9,942 nucleotides of DNA from JBFLYN01 sp040756655 (GTDB lineage Bacteria; Bacillota; Sulfobacillia; UBA8153), in the NCBI GenBank assembly GCA_040756655.1, contig JBFLYN010000056.1, positions 1 to 9,942 on the forward strand, in the 5' to 3' direction. Made by a program: the position numbers and the translations under genes. Of the stretch, positions 6,728 to 9,942 are shown one piece after another. The notes beneath the pieces are model-generated. The model saw nothing but the letters and a program-made list of their open reading frames with translations, was not told where the DNA came from and ran no database searches. Each line of letters starts with the position of its first letter. Position 1 is the stretch's first letter.

Positions 6728-8152
6728 ATGCTTCAGACTGGAGTTTTCGAGTCAACGGAAGCGACCATCAGGAGGCGAGTATTCCCCGAGGAAGCCTCAG
6801 GCGGCACCCGGGTATTCGTGTGGTTCCGGAAAACCGTCCCCCTGGCGGTGCTGGCCTTGGGCGGACGGGTCAACCACGTCTACCGCTTTATGCCGGTAGC
6901 CTCGGTTACCTTGCCCGCCCGGGCCTTAACACCGCTTGCCCACGACCCGGAAACCGTCTATGTAGAGCCCGTGGGGGTGGCACAGATCGCCTCCCAGGCG
7001 GTGCCCTGGGGAGTGGAGCGCATAGGCGCTCGCCGGGTCTGGCCCGGGGGACACGCCGGTTTGGGCATAAAGGTGGCAGTGCTGGATACCGGGATCGACC
7101 CGGGCCACCGCGATCTCGGGGTTTTTGGAGGTCACAGCTTGTTGGCCTACACCCGTTCCTGGCACGACGATCACGGTCACGGAACACACGTGGCCGGCAC
7201 TATTGCCGCCCTGGACAACAACGTGGACGTGGTGGGCGTGGCTCACCGGGCCCAGCTCTACGCCGTGAAAGTCTTGGACCAGGGCGGCGCGGGCGGGTAC
7301 GATGCAGTTGCCGCCGGCATCGAGTGGGCCATGGCCAACGGCATGCAGGTCATCAACATGAGCCTGGGGGGTGCCAGTGATAGCCGGGCGTTGGCCACCG
7401 CCTGCGCCAACGCCCACCAGGCGGGCATCTTGCTGGTGGCCGCCGCAGGCAATGAGGGCAATGACGCCGGCACCGGCGATAGCATCCTGTACCCTGCCAA
7501 GTACCCGGGCGTGGTGGCGGTGGGTTCCACCGGCAGCGACGGCAGGCGTTCGTGGTTCTCCAGCACCGGACCTGCCCTGGAGCTCATGGCCCCGGGAGAG
7601 AGCATTCCCAGCACCCGGCGGGGAGGAGGGACCACGGTCTTCAGTGGGACGTCCATGGCCTGCCCGCACGTCTCCGGGGCAGCCACAGTGGTCTGGTCGG
7701 CAAACCCCGGGTTGACCGGCCGGGAAGTGCGCGCGATCCTGGGCGATACGGCGGAGCCGGTGGGCACTGGTGACCCGAACCAGTACGGGAAGGGAATGGT
7801 GGATGTGGTGGCAGCCGTGAGGGCTGCCGTCCAACCGCAGGTCACCGGCAACCTGGGCCTTAGGCTGGTCACCAACAAGACCAGGTACAGGCTGGGAGAG
7901 ACCATGTACATCTACGCAGTGGTGACCGAAGGCCGGGATGCACCGGTGGCGGGGGCAGCCGTCAGCCTGGTAGTGGTAGCTGCCGCCGGGTCTAGAAGGC
8001 ATGTGACCGGCAGTACCGACGCCCGCGGGCAGGTGCTGGTCAGGTACTGGACTACCTGGCTGAGCGGGAGAGGTGTTTACCGCATCACGGCATCTGCTGC
8101 CAAGGACGGTTACACACCGGCCGCTGCCGCTGCCGCGGTATTTGTCAGCTAG
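6728..8152 (+). CDS. Subtilisin-family (S8) serine protease with I9 propeptide and Ig-like C-terminus
   Basis: The product is 474 residues. The catalytic triad is complete: D120 (VLDTGID), H151 (HGHGTHVAG) and S309 (SGTSMACPHVSG), with the oxyanion Asn242 (AAAGNEGN). Residues ~28-85 look like an inhibitor-I9 propeptide (RVFVWFRKTVPLAVLALGG, then PETVYVEP), so the mature enzyme would begin near residue 85-95. Residues ~375-474 form a beta-rich Ig-like/Big-1-type domain (NKTRYRLGETMYIYAVVT, then VTGSTDARGQVLVRY). The start at ATG 6728 is firm: AGGAGGTG (6715-6722) is 5 nt upstream. Oddly there is no signal peptide; the first 27 residues are charged, not hydrophobic, whereas the propeptide and Ig-like domain are features of secreted enzymes. 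It may be exported in a non-classical way, or the N-terminus may have been altered. It is a single-gene unit. Confidence 0.95.
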   Translation: MLQTGVFESTEATIRRRVFPEEASGGTRVFVWFRKTVPLAVLALGGRVNHVYRFMPVASVTLPARALTPLAHDPETVYVEPVGVAQIASQAVPWGVERIGARRVWPGGHAGLGIKVAVLDTGIDPGHRDLGVFGGHSLLAYTRSWHDDHGHGTHVAGTIAALDNNVDVVGVAHRAQLYAVKVLDQGGAGGYDAVAAGIEWAMANGMQVINMSLGGASDSRALATACANAHQAGILLVAAAGNEGNDAGTGDSILYPAKYPGVVAVGSTGSDGRRSWFSSTGPALELMAPGESIPSTRRGGGTTVFSGTSMACPHVSGAATVVWSANPGLTGREVRAILGDTAEPVGTGDPNQYGKGMVDVVAAVRAAVQPQVTGNLGLRLVTNKTRYRLGETMYIYAVVTEGRDAPVAGAAVSLVVVAAAGSRRHVTGSTDARGQVLVRYWTTWLSGRGVYRITASAAKDGYTPAAAAAAVFVS

Positions 8153-8176
8153 ACCGGGGTCGTAGCCGACCTGGCG

Positions 8177-8692
8177 TCAGGCCAGAGGGTTCCAGGGTCT
8201 CCCTATCGCCCGGGCCAACTCCAGAGCTTCACCGGCGAACTGCCGCACCTCGTCCAACATGCGCCGGGCGGCGGCCGGGTTGTGAAAACCCTGCCCGTTT
8301 TCTGACTGCACCCAGTCCCAACGAATGTGCGCCCGGGCATAGAACTGCCGGGCTTGGGCCAGTTCCTCGACGGTAGCCCCTCTCCGTTGGGCCGCATCCA
8401 GGGCCAGCGCTGCGTCGACCAGCAACTTCGCGGTATCTTTCAAACCGTCGCGGGTCATGTGCTGGATGGCACGGACCCGCCCGGCCAGCTGGCCATCAGC
8501 GGCGTGGCAGCCCGGTCTGGCGCACGAGCTTCCCACGGTCTCTAGGGGGCTTCTGAAGGCGTGCGAGGTTATGGTCTTGCCGTCAAGTTCCTGTTTGGGC
8601 ATGTGACAGTCGGCGCAGGCCAGTCGATGCTGCCAGGTCGCCGCCTCACTACAGTCTCTGCCCTGGTGCACTACGCAGGCCCCGGGGTATGC
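8177..8692 (-). pseudogene. nrfA: NrfA-type cytochrome c nitrite reductase, C-terminal fragment
   Basis: The frame reads WQHRLACADCHMP, the heme-binding CxxCH plus Met-Pro of the NrfA heme-4 site, then TSHAFRSPL. A second heme site follows (SCARPGCH), then VRAIQ and a helical C-terminus with RWDWVQSENGQGFHNP, which matches the conserved NrfA region WDfvaaENSmGFHnP. NrfA is a periplasmic pentaheme enzyme of about 450-500 residues that reduces nitrite to ammonium. Only about the last 165 are present. The signal peptide, the CxxCK active-site heme, and hemes 2 and 3 are missing, and the frame closes at a TGA (8695-8693). No upstream remnant is seen in other frames up to 8880. The last heme motif is C-x4-C-H rather than CxxCH, itself unusual. 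GTG 8671 could start a 164-aa product but has no clear Shine-Dalgarno. It is a relic, convergent with the subtilase gene. Confidence 0.75.
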
Positions 8693-8839
8693 TCAGTTGA
8701 CCCTGGGAACTACGGCTCCCGCAAGCCCTGGCGGGGACCCGGCCGGGCATGAGGGAGACAACCGCGTCTTTCCCCCGCCCCGGAGCGCGGAGTTCGGGGA
8801 CGGGAGCGCGGCCGGTACGGTGCGCCGGCAAGAAACCAT

Positions 8840-8861
8840 GGGGGACACGGTGGTGTCCCCC
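8840..8861 (-). terminator. Hairpin terminator after folT
   Basis: GGGGGACAC (8840-8848) and GTGTCCCCC (8853-8861) form a perfect 9-bp stem with a 4-nt loop, 19 nt beyond the folT stop. On the minus strand ATGGTTTCTTG follows, a poor T-tract. The very stable stem and its position support a terminator or 3'-end stabiliser. Confidence 0.6.
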
Positions 8862-8880
8862 GCGCAGGTGTTGAAGTCAA

Positions 8881-9435
8881 CTAGGCCCTCAACTGGCGAA
8901 CCGGGCCCAGCCGGACCAGGGCGCCGCTGCTGGAGAGGCGCCGGAGCAGGACATGGACCAGACTGGTATAGAGCACCAGGTCGATTACCAGTGCCACCAG
9001 TCTCGGCGGGATGGTTACGGAGCGGGGAATGCCGAAAAGCACCTGGAGGAAGTAGGGGGTAAGGCCCAGGGACACTACAACCTGTCCTGAAGCTATGGCC
9101 AGCACCAGGTGCAGCAGGCTGGGAAGCTGCTCGCGCCTAAACCACAGCACCAGCCCCGGTATGAAGCCGGTCAGCGCCGAGGTGAGGGTGAAATGAGGCA
9201 TGTACGGCCCCATGGGGTTTATGAAATAGCCTACCATGTCCTCAACGGCGCCCACGGCGGCACCGCCCCAGGGTCCGAACAAGGCTCCCGCCAGCACAAT
9301 GGGCAGGCTGCCAAACCCGATGCGGATGCCCTCGACGGCGCCGATGGCAATCCTCACGCTGGCCAGGCGCTTGAGCACCACCGCCACGGCCACCAGCAAC
9401 GACATGCTGGCCAGCCGCGATATGGACGTCCTCAA
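8881..9435 (-). CDS. folT: ECF transporter S component, folate (FolT family)
   Basis: The product is 184 residues, almost wholly hydrophobic, with about six membrane segments. It is the substrate-binding membrane subunit of an energy-coupling-factor importer and works with a shared EcfA-EcfA'-EcfT module encoded elsewhere. RIGFGSLPIVLAGALFGPWGG, followed by AVGAVEDMVGYFINPMGPYMPHFTLTSALTGFIPG, is the hallmark region of the FolT folate family, and the length is normal (170-190). The tetrahydrofolate riboswitch directly upstream independently supports folate as substrate. The start is TTG 9435: AAGGAGG (9450-9444) lies 8 nt upstream and the product then begins MRTSISRLASMSLLVAVAVV, typical of the family. 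Longer frames to 9579 run through the riboswitch and are not real. It is a single-gene unit ended by the 8840-8861 hairpin. Confidence 0.92.
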   Translation of the reverse strand: MRTSISRLASMSLLVAVAVVLKRLASVRIAIGAVEGIRIGFGSLPIVLAGALFGPWGGAAVGAVEDMVGYFINPMGPYMPHFTLTSALTGFIPGLVLWFRREQLPSLLHLVLAIASGQVVVSLGLTPYFLQVLFGIPRSVTIPPRLVALVIDLVLYTSLVHVLLRRLSSSGALVRLGPVRQLRA

Positions 9436-9443
9436 GAAGAACA

Positions 9444-9501
9444 CCTCCTTTCTGCCTCTGGATGTGGAAGCTGGTCCACACCAAAGAGAAGGAGGCCTCT
9501 C
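9444..9501 (-). promoter_or_regulatory. Translational expression platform of the folT riboswitch
   Basis: CCTCCTT (9495-9489) is a perfect 7-nt complement of the folT Shine-Dalgarno AAGGAGG (9450-9444). Pairing would hide the SD and enclose a 6-bp hairpin (TGTGGA 9480-9475 with TCCACA 9468-9463). Alternatively the anti-SD is captured by a local hairpin, GAGAGG (9501-9496) with CTTCTC (9491-9486), which frees the SD. These exclusive folds lie immediately after the THF aptamer, as expected for ligand control of translation initiation. Which fold the ligand favours is not shown; THF riboswitches usually repress. Confidence 0.7.
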
Positions 9502-9509
9502 CAAGATGT

Positions 9510-9613
9510 GGCAGCGGACGCGGTGCTTCATCGCGGGCCGCTGACGCAACGGCCCTTTCGTCCAGGGGCCACTTCCCATCCCCTGGCACTAATCGCAAAG
9601 CACCTACTCTGCC
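9510..9613 (-). promoter_or_regulatory. Tetrahydrofolate (THF) riboswitch aptamer
   Basis: The minus strand has the conserved THF-riboswitch segments in order: GGCAGAGTAGG, GCGATTAGTGCC, GGGGATGGGA, GGACGAAA, and a 3' end with GATGAAGCACC and CCGCTGCC. All helices form: GGCAG/CTGCC (9613-9609 with 9514-9510), GTGCTT/AAGCAC (9603-9598 with 9528-9523), CCAGGGG/CCCCTGG (9586-9580 with 9568-9562) and GGGCCG/CGGCCC (9555-9550 with 9540-9535). The ACGAAA between the last two hairpins (9561-9556) is a known conserved element. This class binds tetrahydrofolate derivatives and in Firmicutes typically precedes folT or folate-biosynthesis genes; here it precedes folT. I could not identify its promoter upstream of 9614. 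Confidence 0.93.
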
Positions 9614-9762
9614 CATCAGCTACTATGGGTATCGCCGCTCGGCGCACCCCCAAGGCGATGCGCCCGGTGGTAGATTCCGTGTCCAGTCTCAATAATCCTG
9701 CTAGGCTCTGGGCCAGTTGTGCTACAGGCAGGGGAGCAGCGTCCCAGCACCAGCCCGCAGAG

Positions 9763-9828
9763 TGCAGGAATGGCCGGAATCATCACGAACACTCCCGAGA
9801 GGGAGTTCCCCGGGGGAGCATTCCTGTA
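9763..9828 (+). ncRNA. Structured non-coding element upstream of the right-edge transposase
   Basis: TGCAGGAAT (9763-9771) pairs with ATTCCTGTA (9820-9828), nine pairs with one G-U, closing a 48-nt interior. Inside, ACTCCC (9791-9796) and GGGAGT (9801-9806) form a perfect hairpin with a GAGA tetraloop. TCCCC/GGGGA (near 9807-9817) competes with it. It lies 92 nt upstream of the probable IS110-family transposase start, where IS110-group elements encode their bridge RNA. The identity is a positional guess: no consensus match was made and the element's left end is not located. Between 9614 and 9762 I see nothing else definable. Confidence 0.35.
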
Positions 9829-9844
9829 GGGTTGTGAACGGTCT

Positions 9845-9873
9845 TTGACAATAGAAAAGCCTCCTGGCAAGAT
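9845..9873 (+). promoter_or_regulatory. Promoter for the right-edge transposase
   Basis: TTGACA (9845-9850) is a perfect -35 box. At 17-nt spacing lies CAAGAT (9868-9873), which keeps the key A, A and T positions of a -10 but is only half matching. Transcription would start near 9880, about 40 nt before the ATG at 9920. Confidence 0.5.
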
Positions 9874-9910
9874 GGTAGTGGCTAAACATACCAGACAAAG
9901 ACCAGGAGGC
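9859..9910 (+). promoter_or_regulatory. Inverted repeat that can sequester the transposase SD
   Basis: GCCTCCTGG (9859-9867) and CCAGGAGGC (9902-9910) are perfect 9-nt complements. The right arm contains the AGGAGG Shine-Dalgarno (9904-9909) and the left arm lies between the -35 and -10 boxes. Transcripts from the local promoter would lack the left arm and have a free SD; read-through transcripts from outside would carry both arms and hide it. A competing pair, GGTCTTTG (9840-9847) with CAAAGACC (9896-9903), overlaps the same region. Confidence 0.6.
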
Positions 9911-9919
9911 GGGAAACCA

Positions 9920-9942
9920 ATGCAACAACACAACCAGAAACT
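9920..9942 (+). CDS. Probable IS110-family transposase, 5' end only
   Basis: Only MQQHNQKL is visible before the window ends. The start is clear: AGGAGG (9904-9909) is 10 nt upstream of the ATG. The opening HNQKL resembles a group of Firmicute IS110-family transposases that begin with an N/Q-rich NQK segment ahead of the LIVGIDIAK catalytic motif, as I recall them. The long structured non-coding leader and the self-protecting inverted repeat also suit an insertion sequence. Eight residues are too few for a firm call, and another family is possible. Domain content and intactness cannot be judged. Confidence 0.4.

Noticed and set aside
6400..7380. 326-codon plus-strand frame
   Set aside because: Arg/Gly/Pro-rich shadow overlapping the subtilase gene in another frame; the subtilase frame carries the SD and catalytic motifs.
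6926..8002. 358-codon minus-strand frame opposite the subtilase
   Set aside because: Antisense shadow rich in His, Gly and Pro with no recognisable domain.
8171..8185. CTGGC/GCCAG hairpin between subtilase and nrfA relic
   Set aside because: Only 5 bp, no T-run, and it overlaps the nrfA stop; too weak to call a terminator.
9109..9837. 242-codon plus-strand frame
   Set aside because: It is antisense to folT and the THF riboswitch; His/Gln/Arg-rich composition is a shadow of membrane-protein coding on the other strand.
9616..9933. Minus-strand frame with a hydrophobic patch (GVFVMIPAIPALCGLVLG)
   Set aside because: It spans the transposase promoter and structured element and begins at the window edge region without an SD; the single hydrophobic patch is not enough.
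1..9942. CRISPR arrays, tRNA and rRNA genes
   Set aside because: No regularly spaced repeats, no tRNA cloverleaf with T-loop GTTCGA context, and no rRNA-like segment were seen.

Overview
The window is GC-rich (roughly 60% or more) bacterial DNA with strong AGGAGG-type ribosome binding sites and frequent GTG/TTG starts. It carries a tetrahydrofolate riboswitch in front of an ECF folate-transporter gene and IS110-like transposase sequence near both ends. These traits suggest a high-GC Firmicute of the Clostridia/Moorella/Desulfotomaculum kind, possibly thermophilic. That placement is inference; no rRNA or marker gene is present.

Layout. Positions 1-714 hold no intact gene. There is a well-folded RNA-like element (7-92), a 12-nt direct repeat, a minus-strand terminator, the first ~30 codons of an IS110-family transposase broken off at about 361, and its leader with well-formed hairpins. 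From 715 a DUF2268-like zinc protease gene (+) converges on a tandem-GNAT acetyltransferase gene (-), the two stop codons overlapping. A zinc-ribbon NUDIX hydrolase gene lies upstream of the GNAT gene on the same strand. A consensus-like promoter divergent to these drives a DEAD-box RNA helicase (3239-4375), which ends in a terminator. After ~390 bp of mostly non-coding DNA come a SprT-like metallopeptidase gene (+), a second, doubly broken tandem-GNAT gene (-), and divergent from it a subtilisin-family protease gene (+, 6728-8152). Convergent to the protease is the C-terminal third of a NrfA-type multiheme cytochrome c nitrite reductase (-), a relic without its N-terminus. Next is folT (-, 8881-9435) with a hairpin terminator, an anti-Shine-Dalgarno expression platform and a complete THF riboswitch. 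The right edge holds a structured non-coding stretch, a promoter, and the first codons of what looks like another IS110-family transposase, its SD buried in an inverted repeat.

How the genes relate. Most are single-gene or two-gene units in alternating orientation; I see no pathway-level operon. The clearest regulatory unit is riboswitch-folT: folate uptake controlled by reduced folate, apparently at translation initiation. Three protease-type genes (DUF2268, SprT, subtilase) and two tandem-GNAT genes share the window without an evident common function. Four loci are broken (IS110 relic, both GNAT genes, nrfA relic), so the region is either decaying and IS-rich or partly affected by assembly indels.

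No gene set here looks like a new multi-gene defence or biosynthetic system. The most original signals are non-coding: the two IS110-associated structured leaders (bridge-RNA candidates), the promoter-inside-hairpin layout before the right-edge transposase, and the unidentified three-way-junction element at the left edge.
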